Shown here: positions 50,761-58,008 of the stretch, piece by piece
Position numbering within the stretch: position 1 is the stretch's first letter
Layout: each line of letters begins with the position of its first letter
NCBI RefSeq assembly: GCF_040222815.1
Contig: NZ_JAVKCH010000027.1
Location: 1 to 64,000, forward strand
Direction: 5' to 3'
DNA: 64,000 nt
DNA from: Imperialibacter sp040222815
GTDB lineage: Bacteria; Bacteroidota; Bacteroidia; Cytophagales; Cyclobacteriaceae
Position numbers and translations under genes: made by a program
The notes under the pieces: generated by a model
What the model was told of the DNA's origin: nothing
The model's input: the letters and a program-made list of their open reading frames with translations, nothing else
The model's database searches: none

Positions 50761-51363
50761 ATGATCGACGAAAAAAGCTGTTTACAGGCAATAGCGCAAG
50801 GTAGCGAAGCGGCACTGGAGCAGCTTTACAATCATTATGCTGATAGAGTATACAATACGCTGATAAGCTACACCAGGAATGCGGAAGATGCCGAGGAGTT
50901 GTTGCAAGATGTATTTGTAACCATTTTCAACACTGCGTCCGGTTTTCAGTTTAACTCTTCCGTTGGTACCTGGGTCTACCGCATAGCTGTCAACAAATCA
51001 TTGGATTTTCTTAGAAAACAGAATAGCCAAAAAAGAAAAGGTGTCTTCGCTTCACTGTATGTGAAGGATTCGGCTGAAATAAAATATGAATCTGCCGATT
51101 TCGTACATCCAGGCATTCAATTAGAAAACAGGGAAAATGCCAAGCTGCTCTTCCGGGCGATAGACACACTTCCTGAAAGTCAAAAAACAGCCTATATCCT
51201 CACCCAGGTTGAGGGGTTGCCGCAGAAGGAAGCGGCTGAAATCATGAACCAAAGTGCAAAATCTGTTGAGTCGCTGGTGCAGCGAGCAAAATCGAATTTG
51301 AAAAACGAGTTAGAAAAATATTTTCCTGAACGAGGGAAAACTAAAAATAGTACGTCAAAATGA
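50761..51363 (+). CDS. ECF-type RNA polymerase sigma factor
   Basis: The 200-residue product has sigma region 2 (LEQLYNHYADRVYNTLISYTRNAEDAEELLQDVFVTIF, with WVYRIAVNKSLDFLRKQ) and region 4 (LPESQKTAYILTQVEGLPQKEAAEIMNQSAKSVESLVQRAKSNLK). No other domain is attached. ATGA overlap joins it to a small membrane protein that probably acts as its anti-sigma factor, and a CpxP-like gene overlaps after that. It likely controls the exported-protein operon downstream, but no ECF promoter could be defined from one copy. Confidence 0.96.
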   Translation: MIDEKSCLQAIAQGSEAALEQLYNHYADRVYNTLISYTRNAEDAEELLQDVFVTIFNTASGFQFNSSVGTWVYRIAVNKSLDFLRKQNSQKRKGVFASLYVKDSAEIKYESADFVHPGIQLENRENAKLLFRAIDTLPESQKTAYILTQVEGLPQKEAAEIMNQSAKSVESLVQRAKSNLKNELEKYFPERGKTKNSTSK

Positions 51364-51668
51364 ACATGAACCAAAAAAATCGTGCTACAGAGATAATGAA
51401 CAGCCTGGAAGGCATTCAAAGAGCCAAAGCTCCACACGATGGTTTTGCCAAAATTCAGCAGAAGCTGGCTGAGCAGCGAAAACAACAGCCACTCACCAAA
51501 CAACAGGCGGGCAATGAATGGATCAAAATTGCAGCTGTCATAGCGCTGGTGGTCTGCTCGAATATATGGGCCGTTTCAAACTATCTGGGATCCAACACCA
51601 GCACCTCGGTGGAGACGAGTGGCTATCCGCAAATTATGTCTGATTTTAACTTGTACGACAATGAGTAA
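51360..51668 (+). CDS. One-helix membrane protein, candidate anti-sigma factor
   Basis: The 102-residue product has a basic cytoplasmic N-terminal part (residues 1-55, with GIQRAKAPHDGFAKIQQKLAEQRKQQ) and one membrane helix (IKIAAVIALVVCSNIWAVSNYL), leaving about 20 residues in the periplasm. This topology and its 4-base overlap with the sigma gene suggest an anti-sigma factor of the minimal CnrY kind, but no ZAS domain is present. The next gene overlaps its end by 8 bases. Confidence 0.85.
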   Translation: MNMNQKNRATEIMNSLEGIQRAKAPHDGFAKIQQKLAEQRKQQPLTKQQAGNEWIKIAAVIALVVCSNIWAVSNYLGSNTSTSVETSGYPQIMSDFNLYDNE

Positions 51669-52131
51669 TAAAATGTATCGCATCGGATTTTTAATTCTTC
51701 TGGTGATCAACGTTGTGCTTGTGATACTCTTCCTGGTCGGGCCAAAACCCCCAAAACACCAAAGTGGAATAAAGGACGAAATCGGCCGGGAGCTAGGCTT
51801 CACCAATGAGCAAAAAGCAATGTTTGACGAAATGGCAACAGCACATAGGGAAGCTATTCTGGATCTTGAAAAGCAGGAGCAAGAGCTGGTGAGGTTATTT
51901 TTTGAGCAACTGGGCTCAGAAAACATTAGCAGCGATAAAGAGGCTTTACTTGAGCAAATGTTGCAGCTGGAGAAGGATAAAATCATGGTCACATACGACC
52001 ATTTTGCAGCACTCAAACAAATATGCACTGAGGAACAACAGCTCAGATTTGACGACGTGATGAGGCGAATTATACCTGTATTGACCAATTCACCCGACAG
52101 GCCGATGACTCCTGGAAGGCCTCCCTTTTGA
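51661..52131 (+). CDS. CpxP/Spy/CnrX-like periplasmic protein with N-terminal anchor
   Basis: From ATG 51661 the 156-residue product has an N-terminal membrane anchor (YRIGFLILLVINVVLVILFLVG) and a periplasmic all-helical domain: LGFTNEQKAMFDEMATAHREAILDLEKQEQELVRLFFEQLG, then a second helix pair with YDHFAALKQICTEEQQLRFDDVM. The LGFTNEQ...F element is the LTxxQ-type motif of Spy/CpxP and metal sensors like CnrX and ZraP. His at several sites and one Cys could bind metal. It completes a three-gene module sigma/anti-sigma/sensor. Confidence 0.85.
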   Translation: MSNKMYRIGFLILLVINVVLVILFLVGPKPPKHQSGIKDEIGRELGFTNEQKAMFDEMATAHREAILDLEKQEQELVRLFFEQLGSENISSDKEALLEQMLQLEKDKIMVTYDHFAALKQICTEEQQLRFDDVMRRIIPVLTNSPDRPMTPGRPPF

Positions 52132-52191
52132 AGCCTTGGCCCTTCCCCGCTACTCTAAAGGACTGATCGAAAATCAAAACTGATCAACATT

Positions 52192-52218
52192 ATCCTTCGC
52201 CAGCGAAGGATTTTTTTT
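52192..52218 (+). terminator. Terminator after the sigma operon
   Basis: ATCCTTCG (52192-52199) pairs with CGAAGGAT (52204-52211) around CCAG and is followed by seven T residues. It separates the sigma operon from the YHYH operon. Confidence 0.9.
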
Positions 52219-52293
52219 GCCCTCAAAAGAAAAATATAAAGAGACCGAAGGATTTGAAACCAAAGCACGTCTATACATCCAAAAAATATAGAT

Positions 52294-53262
52294 ATGCACA
52301 AATTTCAGTCCCGTATTTTCTTCTTATTAATGCTCGCTATTGTGATTTCATCCAATGGCTGCAAAGACGATGTAACGCCCGGCGATGAGGCAGGAATAGT
52401 CGTTGACGTAGACCCTTCCCTGTTCCTGGAAGGCACCACCGTTACCACTATCGACTGCACACTTTCTGATGGAACCAAGACCACTTGCTACCAAATAGTG
52501 GCGAGTACGCCCACCGATCACGACATGGGTCCCTGGTGCCCTGACAACATTGCAGATGGTGCAGAAGCCGGTGGAATCTGGCTGGAAAACGGAGAGGTAT
52601 ATGATGTAGATGGGGCCTTTGTTGCCAATATGGCCAACTTTTATAATGACGACACCTGGCTCATGTATGATGCCAATGGTGATATTTACGTCACAAAAAC
52701 AGAAGACGACTGCATCAACGCAGCCAACCCCAACGTGGGGGTAGCCTACAAGAACTTCTGCGTAGAGTGTATTCCCGACTACATCTCTGATCTCACCAGC
52801 ACCTGGTTGATCCCAACTACCCCGGTAAAATTAACCGCCCCGGCCAGCTTTGGCGGAATGGGCCCTCCTGGCCAGCAAGTATCAGGGCCGTCGGTACGGG
52901 GCATCGCCTTCAATGGAGCAGAGTTTTCAGCATCAGCACCTGTCGACAACATATTAGGTGCCTATACTTTGGCCCCATTCGATGATGCGGGCGGTCACAT
53001 CAACGTGCATCAGGGTTATCATTACCATGCAGCAACAGGTGTTTCTACACAGGTAGCACAGAGCGACGGGCATGCAGCTATGATTGGCTATGCCATGGAC
53101 GGGCACGGCATCTATGCACAGGTCAACGAAGATGGCAATGAGCCAAGCGACCTGGACAGCTGTCGTGGGCACTACGATGACACGAGAGGCTACCACTATC
53201 ATGTGGATGCCCCTGGCTCCAACAATTTCATCAACTGCCTGCACGGCGCATACATCAATTAA
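52294..53262 (+). CDS. YHYH-domain lipoprotein
   Basis: The 322-residue product has a lipoprotein-type signal (FFLLMLAIVISSNGC, Cys about 24). The C-terminal third is a YHYH domain: HQGYHYHAATGVST at residues 242-245 and GYHYHVDAPG at 300-303, separated by 58 residues, with AMDGHGIYAQVNEDGNEPSDLDSCRGHYDDT between. N-terminal Cys pairs (TIDCTLSDGTKTTCYQ and DDCINAAN, NFCVEC) could form disulfides. The domain has no proven function; clustering of His and Tyr suggests metal or substrate binding. It starts an operon with two further YHYH genes. Confidence 0.92.
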   Translation: MHKFQSRIFFLLMLAIVISSNGCKDDVTPGDEAGIVVDVDPSLFLEGTTVTTIDCTLSDGTKTTCYQIVASTPTDHDMGPWCPDNIADGAEAGGIWLENGEVYDVDGAFVANMANFYNDDTWLMYDANGDIYVTKTEDDCINAANPNVGVAYKNFCVECIPDYISDLTSTWLIPTTPVKLTAPASFGGMGPPGQQVSGPSVRGIAFNGAEFSASAPVDNILGAYTLAPFDDAGGHINVHQGYHYHAATGVSTQVAQSDGHAAMIGYAMDGHGIYAQVNEDGNEPSDLDSCRGHYDDTRGYHYHVDAPGSNNFINCLHGAYIN

Positions 53263-53277
53263 TTGAAAACAGCCGCT

Positions 53278-53913
53278 ATGAAAAAGATAATGAAATCAAT
53301 TTTGGCAATGGTTGCGTTTCTTTCAGCCACATCAGCGATTGCGCATCAACCAGATATTTCTTCATTCACGCTTATTGAAAAGGAGACCGGCCAGTGGATG
53401 CTTCAGTTGAACGCCTCTATGACGGCCTTTCAGTATGAAGTAAGAAATGCCTACGGCGAAGACTCCTACGCTTCGGCCGAGGAATTTAACCAATTGCTTT
53501 TGACCCACCTGAAAGAGCAAATCGACATCCGGATAAACGACAAAGAAGTGGCGTTCGAAAACGGAATGGTCATGCTTGGGCACGCCACCACTGTTGCCTT
53601 TGAGCTATACGGAGTGCCTGATACGGTGGAAGAAGTGTTTGTTGCAAACAAGGGGTTTCAAAGCATTCATCGCAGTCAGGTTATCTTCAGCATCGTCAAA
53701 GAAGGGCTTGCAAGGTCCCGGTTTGTTTTAAATGAGGCCAATGACTACCAGCTCAATGCATCATTAAAAGGCAATCAATTAATGATAGCAGAGGCCTCCT
53801 CCCCCAGGGTGTATTGGATGGCCCCAGCAACTGTTGCTATCGCCTTTGCACTGTTTGGGTTTCTTTTTTACGGCATCAATTTTAGAAAAACGGTTTGGGC
53901 TCCTGGGGCTTGA
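53278..53913 (+). CDS. Exported membrane-anchored protein, unknown family
   Basis: From ATG 53278 the 211-residue product has a signal peptide (ILAMVAFLSATSAIAHQ), a beta-rich body with SFTLIEKETGQWMLQLNASMTAFQYEV, FELYGVPDTVEEVFVANKGF and a C-terminal membrane helix (WMAPATVAIAFALFGFLFYGI). It resembles small Bacteroidota DUF6702-type proteins, which begin similarly with HP-D motifs after the signal. It lies 15 bases after the YHYH gene and is in the same operon. Confidence 0.8.
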   Translation: MKKIMKSILAMVAFLSATSAIAHQPDISSFTLIEKETGQWMLQLNASMTAFQYEVRNAYGEDSYASAEEFNQLLLTHLKEQIDIRINDKEVAFENGMVMLGHATTVAFELYGVPDTVEEVFVANKGFQSIHRSQVIFSIVKEGLARSRFVLNEANDYQLNASLKGNQLMIAEASSPRVYWMAPATVAIAFALFGFLFYGINFRKTVWAPGA

Positions 53914-53947
53914 TCAATGTGATCAGTTGACTTTTAATTTATCAATC

Positions 53948-54700
53948 ATGAAAAAAATATTCCTACCCATCATTCTCCTGAACATGGTGTCATGTCAGAG
54001 TGATGATGTTGCCGATAATATGGCAGGTTCAGTAGAAATTGCTGATGTTGTGCTGGCCCATTTTAAAAATGACTATACCGATGGTGTCAGTGTTCAGGTA
54101 GCCGACGGCAATATCACCATTAGCAGCACCGGATTGCCCAACCACAAAACGCCTTACTGGGGAGCGGGCAACGAAATGTACGAGGATTTTCCTGAAGGGT
54201 ATCATGCCAACGTGAATACGAGCATGTCTGCCCACAATTATCGAATGACTATTGCGACGATGCCAGCCGCATCGGGCAACCATGAAGAAACAACATTAGG
54301 GCCTATAGGCATGGCAGTGAATGGTGTGCCTATTTACAACGACAGGGAAGGCGGCAACGTAGCTCTTGACGCTTTAACGATCACCACATTCGATTATTCG
54401 GGGGCTCATCCGGGGCCTGGCAAAGACTATCACTACCACACCACCGGAAGGTACACCACCGTGGATGACGATCATTTGGTTGGTTTTTTAAGAGATGGCT
54501 TTCCTATTTATGGGAGGAGGGATCAAGACGAAACGTATCCTGCCGATTTGGATACATATGGTGGTCATTTCGGCACCACGTCAGATTTCCCGAACGGGAT
54601 CTACCATTATCATGCTAGTAATGTGAATTATTTAAACACTGGCTATTATATCCTGAAGGCTGGCGCCTACTATGGCACAAAAGGCACCTTTACCCAATAA
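53948..54700 (+). CDS. YHYH-domain lipoprotein, paralogue 2
   Basis: From ATG 53948 (MKKIFLPIILLNMVSCQ) the 250-residue lipoprotein carries TLGPIGMAVNGVPIYNDREGGN, the first YHYH at 161-164 (GAHPGPGKDYHYHTTG), GFLRDGFPIYGRRDQDETYPADLDTYGGHFG, and the second YHYH at 219-222 (NGIYHYHASN), again 58 residues apart. An ATG at 53834 within the previous gene is ignored, as the lipoprotein signal begins at 53948. Highly similar to the next gene. Confidence 0.95.
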   Translation: MKKIFLPIILLNMVSCQSDDVADNMAGSVEIADVVLAHFKNDYTDGVSVQVADGNITISSTGLPNHKTPYWGAGNEMYEDFPEGYHANVNTSMSAHNYRMTIATMPAASGNHEETTLGPIGMAVNGVPIYNDREGGNVALDALTITTFDYSGAHPGPGKDYHYHTTGRYTTVDDDHLVGFLRDGFPIYGRRDQDETYPADLDTYGGHFGTTSDFPNGIYHYHASNVNYLNTGYYILKAGAYYGTKGTFTQ

Positions 54701-54745
54701 CAACAACTCATTGAAAAAAACCTCAATCATCTTAAGAGCCATTGT

Positions 54746-55519
54746 ATGAAAAATAGTAAAAAACACCTCCGCCTAAGTATCGCCCTGAGCGCTGCAATAT
54801 TTGGATTGCTGTTGTCTTGCGGAAACGACGATAGTGACATTGCGCCCAATGAAGAAGCCACGGTGTCGATTGAAGCTGTAGTAAACAGCCACTATAAAAG
54901 TGCGGTCACGGTCTCCACCAGCGGCACCAACCTGGTTCTTAAATCTAAAGGAGTGCCAGACCATGTAAGCCCGTACTGGGGAGTTGGTCATGCCCTGTAC
55001 GAAGCACCCACCCTCTCCGGGCAAACTGTTAACCCTGGCACTATGACCGAGCAAAATTTTGTAATGACCATCCCAATGAATCCGGCTTCGGCTTCTTCGA
55101 AAGAAGAAACCTCCCTTGGCCCCATCGGAATGGCATTGAACGGTGTGGCCATTTATAATGACCGGGAAGGCGGCAATATTCCGGTTAATGCAGGCACGTT
55201 ACTCTCTTTTGAAAGAAGCGGTGCTCATGGCGGCCCGGGCGGCTTGTACCACTATCATTTTAATGGTGATTTCACGTCGGTGGATGATGCCAACCTGATC
55301 GGGTTTTTGAGAGATGGGTTCCCGATATACGGAAGAAAAGATGCGGATGGAAGCTATCCCTCAGACCTGGATGCAAATGGGGGTCATGTGGGGACTACTG
55401 AGGAATTCTCCACTGCTATTTATCACTATCACACGGCCAATACGGCCTACATGAATTCACGTTTCTATATTTTAAAGGCAGGTAGCTATCATGGCACAAA
55501 GGGCACATTTACTTTCTAA
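54746..55519 (+). CDS. YHYH-domain lipoprotein, paralogue 3
   Basis: The 257-residue lipoprotein (LSAAIFGLLLSCGNDD) has the same architecture as the preceding protein: LGPIGMALNGVAIYNDREGGN, YHYH at 168-171 (GGPGGLYHYHFNG), GFLRDGFPIYGRKDADGSYPSDLDANGGHVG, and YHYH at 226-229 (TAIYHYHTAN). The two proteins are tandem paralogues. The end overlaps the start of the MORN-type gene by 29 bases. Confidence 0.95.
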   Translation: MKNSKKHLRLSIALSAAIFGLLLSCGNDDSDIAPNEEATVSIEAVVNSHYKSAVTVSTSGTNLVLKSKGVPDHVSPYWGVGHALYEAPTLSGQTVNPGTMTEQNFVMTIPMNPASASSKEETSLGPIGMALNGVAIYNDREGGNIPVNAGTLLSFERSGAHGGPGGLYHYHFNGDFTSVDDANLIGFLRDGFPIYGRKDADGSYPSDLDANGGHVGTTEEFSTAIYHYHTANTAYMNSRFYILKAGSYHGTKGTFTF

Positions 55520-56162
55520 AAACCTCCTGTTCAGTGGTTGGCTTGGCCTGTTACTGACCCTGAGTTGCACCGAAAGAAAGGAGCAGGCGGCTAAAGTGGT
55601 GTCGTTCTCTGAGGTTGATGTTTCGCAAATCCCGAACGACACCATTTCATCGCTTGATCCGAGTTTGCAGTTAGAAAACGGCATATATTTCTATGCTACC
55701 AAACCCTACTCCGGCTTTATAAAAGAAGTGTATGACAACCGGGCAGTAAAAAGTATCGGCTCTTATTATCAGGGGATGCAACATGGTCTGACAAAAACTT
55801 TTTACCCAGGCGGAAGCATGCGGGATATAAGAAGTTATAAAGAAAATGTGGGCTATGGCAGGCACTATGGCTATTGGGAGAATGGAAACATGAAGTTTGA
55901 CTTCGCTTACCACTTTGATAAACGTGAGGGCACTCAAAAGCAGTGGTACGAAAGTGGAAGCCCCTACGCCTTTTTAAATTTTAGAGATGACCGGGAGGAT
56001 GGCCTTCAGCAAGCGTGGCGTGAAAACGGGAAGCCCTATATCAACTATGAAGCCAGGGACGGATTCCGGTACGGGCTGCAAAAATCTGCCTTGTGCTACT
56101 CACTTGAAGATGAGGAAGTAAAGTCAACAGTATTTAAAGAAGAAGTTGCTGTGAAGGAATGA
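55491..56162 (+). CDS. MORN-type repeat lipoprotein (YwqK-like)
   Basis: The 223-residue product has a lipoprotein signal (SGWLGLLLTLSCTER) and consecutive MORN-variant repeats: SGFIKEVYDNRAVKSIGSYYQGMQHGL, TFYPGGSMRDIRSYKENVGYGRHYGYW, ENGNMKFDFAYHFDKREGTQKQW, ESGSPYAFLNFRDDREDGLQQAW. Repeats of this kind are labelled antitoxin YwqK in databases; a toxin partner is not apparent here. The start lies 29 bases inside the preceding gene, which keeps the signal peptide intact and argues for coupled translation. Confidence 0.85.
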   Translation: MAQRAHLLSKNLLFSGWLGLLLTLSCTERKEQAAKVVSFSEVDVSQIPNDTISSLDPSLQLENGIYFYATKPYSGFIKEVYDNRAVKSIGSYYQGMQHGLTKTFYPGGSMRDIRSYKENVGYGRHYGYWENGNMKFDFAYHFDKREGTQKQWYESGSPYAFLNFRDDREDGLQQAWRENGKPYINYEARDGFRYGLQKSALCYSLEDEEVKSTVFKEEVAVKE

Positions 56163-56194
56163 GAGTTTCAATAGCACCTGTAAAATCAACAACT

Positions 56195-56812
56195 ATGAAG
56201 TATGTGTTTATTCTGCTAGCCGGTATTTTGATGTTCGCCTGCCAACCTAAGTCAGGAAGAACGCTTCCCTACTACGACACACCGGACTTTACCCCTAAGT
56301 GGGTGCTGAGCGATGATTTTCACACGATCAGGCCCTTTAGTTTAGTCAATCAAAACAACGAAACATTCACCGAAGCAGATATTGAAGGCAAAATATGCGT
56401 AGTTGATTTTTTCTTCACCTCGTGTCCGGGCATTTGCCCCAGGATGGCCGCCAGCATGAATGATTTGCAAAAGGAATTTTTAGCGGATGACAATATTCAA
56501 CTCCTGTCGCACAGCGTGACACCCGACTATGACAGCGTGGCCGTGCTTCAGCGCTATGCAGCCGACAAGGGCGTTGATTTCAACAAATGGAAACTGTTAA
56601 CAGGAAGCCGAAGCGAGATTTATGACCTTGGCAGGAAGTATTACTTTGTGGAAGAAGACGAAGGCATAATGCGGGACGAAGACTACTTTCTGCACACTGA
56701 AAACTTTGTATTGATAGACAAGCAACGACACATTCGGGGCATATACAATGGGCTTGATCCCGGCAGCATCAAATCGCTGATCGCTGACATAAAAGTATTG
56801 GAGGAGGAGTAA
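56195..56812 (+). CDS. SCO1/SenC-family copper-binding lipoprotein
   Basis: From ATG 56195 the 205-residue product has a lipoprotein signal (MKYVFILLAGILMFACQ) and a thioredoxin fold with FFFTSCPGICPRMAASM (CxxxC at residues 77 and 81) and the copper-ligand His at 167 (YFLHTENFVLID). SCO proteins deliver copper to the CuA site of cytochrome oxidase or act as redox chaperones. An ATG at 56159 that overlaps the previous stop is an alternative start. In this operon it is the strongest pointer to copper. Confidence 0.94.
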   Translation: MKYVFILLAGILMFACQPKSGRTLPYYDTPDFTPKWVLSDDFHTIRPFSLVNQNNETFTEADIEGKICVVDFFFTSCPGICPRMAASMNDLQKEFLADDNIQLLSHSVTPDYDSVAVLQRYAADKGVDFNKWKLLTGSRSEIYDLGRKYYFVEEDEGIMRDEDYFLHTENFVLIDKQRHIRGIYNGLDPGSIKSLIADIKVLEEE

Positions 56813-56888
56813 CGCACGGTTATTTTTTAAAAAAAGAAACGAGGGAATAAAAGAAAACCCACGTCTAAATTATCAAACACAAAACGAT

Positions 56889-57224
56889 ATGAACATAATT
56901 GTAAAATCTTTCGCTGTAGGGGCCATTGCACTCGCAACGGTAGCATGCGCCTCTCAAAAAAAACAAGCTAGTACCGACAAGCAAAGTGCGCCTCGTCAGC
57001 AAGCGGGACCTCAACAGGGAGGAAGGCAGCAAGGAGGGCCACCAAGTTTTTCGCAGCTTTTGACAGAGATGGACGCCAACAAAGACGGTAAACTGGCAAA
57101 AAGTGAGGTGAAAGGGCCGCTGATAGATAACTTCTCAAAAATTGATGCCGACAATGACGGTTTTCTGACAGAGGCTGAATTGAAAAACGCACCAAGACCT
57201 CAAAGAAATGGCCCGGGTAAGTAA
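56889..57224 (+). CDS. EF-hand lipoprotein
   Basis: The 111-residue product has a signal (VGAIALATVACASQ, lipobox Cys about 20), a Gln/Gly-rich linker, and two EF-hands: MDANKDGKLAKSEVKG and IDADNDGFLTEAELKN, each with DxNxDG or DxDxDG loops and a Glu at position 12. It probably binds calcium in the periplasm. It ends the operon before a strong terminator. Confidence 0.9.
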   Translation: MNIIVKSFAVGAIALATVACASQKKQASTDKQSAPRQQAGPQQGGRQQGGPPSFSQLLTEMDANKDGKLAKSEVKGPLIDNFSKIDADNDGFLTEAELKNAPRPQRNGPGK

Positions 57225-57259
57225 GCATATTAGTCCTCGTTTTTAATTCAAACCCAGCG

Positions 57260-57287
57260 TTCCCCGGCTTACCCCGGGGAATTTTTT
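57260..57287 (+). terminator. Terminator after the EF-hand gene
   Basis: TTCCCCGG (57260-57267) pairs with CCGGGGAA (57274-57281), followed by six T residues. The following gap to 57445 shows nothing else. Confidence 0.9.
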
Positions 57288-57445
57288 AATGCCGCTCCCT
57301 GTAGTTTTGAAAGCATTACGGAGGGTGAAACCGCCTTGCCTGTAGCTGTCATGCAACCCTCTTGCCCAAGGCAGGAGAAAAGTACAGTGCTGTCACCTAT
57401 CTCGCCTGCTGTTAACGGGGCGAAGCACTCTACCCGGCATGGCTG

Positions 57446-57997
57446 CTAATCATATACTTCAACCACCAGTTCAATCTCCACGGCCTGACCTCTCGGCAGC
57501 GATGCCACTCCTATGGCCGCCCGGGCATGTTTTCCTTTTTCGCCGAAAACCTCCACCATTAAATCAGAAAAACCATTGATCACTTTGGGCTGCTCAACGA
57601 AAGCAGGATCTGAGTTGACCATCCCCAATACTTTAACGATGCGTTTTACTTTTTTCAAATCTCCAAGCATGGCTTTCAAAACAGAAAGCTGATTGATGGC
57701 CGTGAGGCGAGCCCCTTCATACCCCTTTTCAATGGAAACATCCTGGCCCAGCTTGCCGGTAATCTCCGTCCCGTCGGCATAGCGAGGCCCTTTGCCTGCC
57801 AGGAAAATCAAATTACCGGCTCGCACACCGTTGACATAATTAGCCACTGGCGCTGGCGGCGTGGGCAGCGTGATGTTCAACTCTTTCAACCTGGCTTCCG
57901 GGTCGTAGCCCGCTTCTGGTTTCGACGGTTGATTGCAGCCGGTTGCCGCCAACGCAACAGCCAGCACCATCAATAAATGCTTATACATATTTTGCAT
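57446..57997 (-). CDS. RidA family protein with signal peptide
   Basis: The 183-residue product has a lipoprotein-like signal (HLLMVLAVALAATGCNQ) and a RidA domain: NYVNGVRAGNLIFLAGKGPRY, GYEGARLTAINQLSVLKAMLGDLKKV and ARAAIGVASLPRGQAVEIELVVEVYD with the catalytic Arg. RidA hydrolyses reactive enamines; exported RidA versions occur in Bacteroidota. It follows the frameshifted amidohydrolase gene on the same strand with 11 bases between, so an operon is likely. Confidence 0.92.
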   Translation of the reverse strand: MQNMYKHLLMVLAVALAATGCNQPSKPEAGYDPEARLKELNITLPTPPAPVANYVNGVRAGNLIFLAGKGPRYADGTEITGKLGQDVSIEKGYEGARLTAINQLSVLKAMLGDLKKVKRIVKVLGMVNSDPAFVEQPKVINGFSDLMVEVFGEKGKHARAAIGVASLPRGQAVEIELVVEVYD

Positions 57998-58008
57998 GTG
58001 ATAATGGT

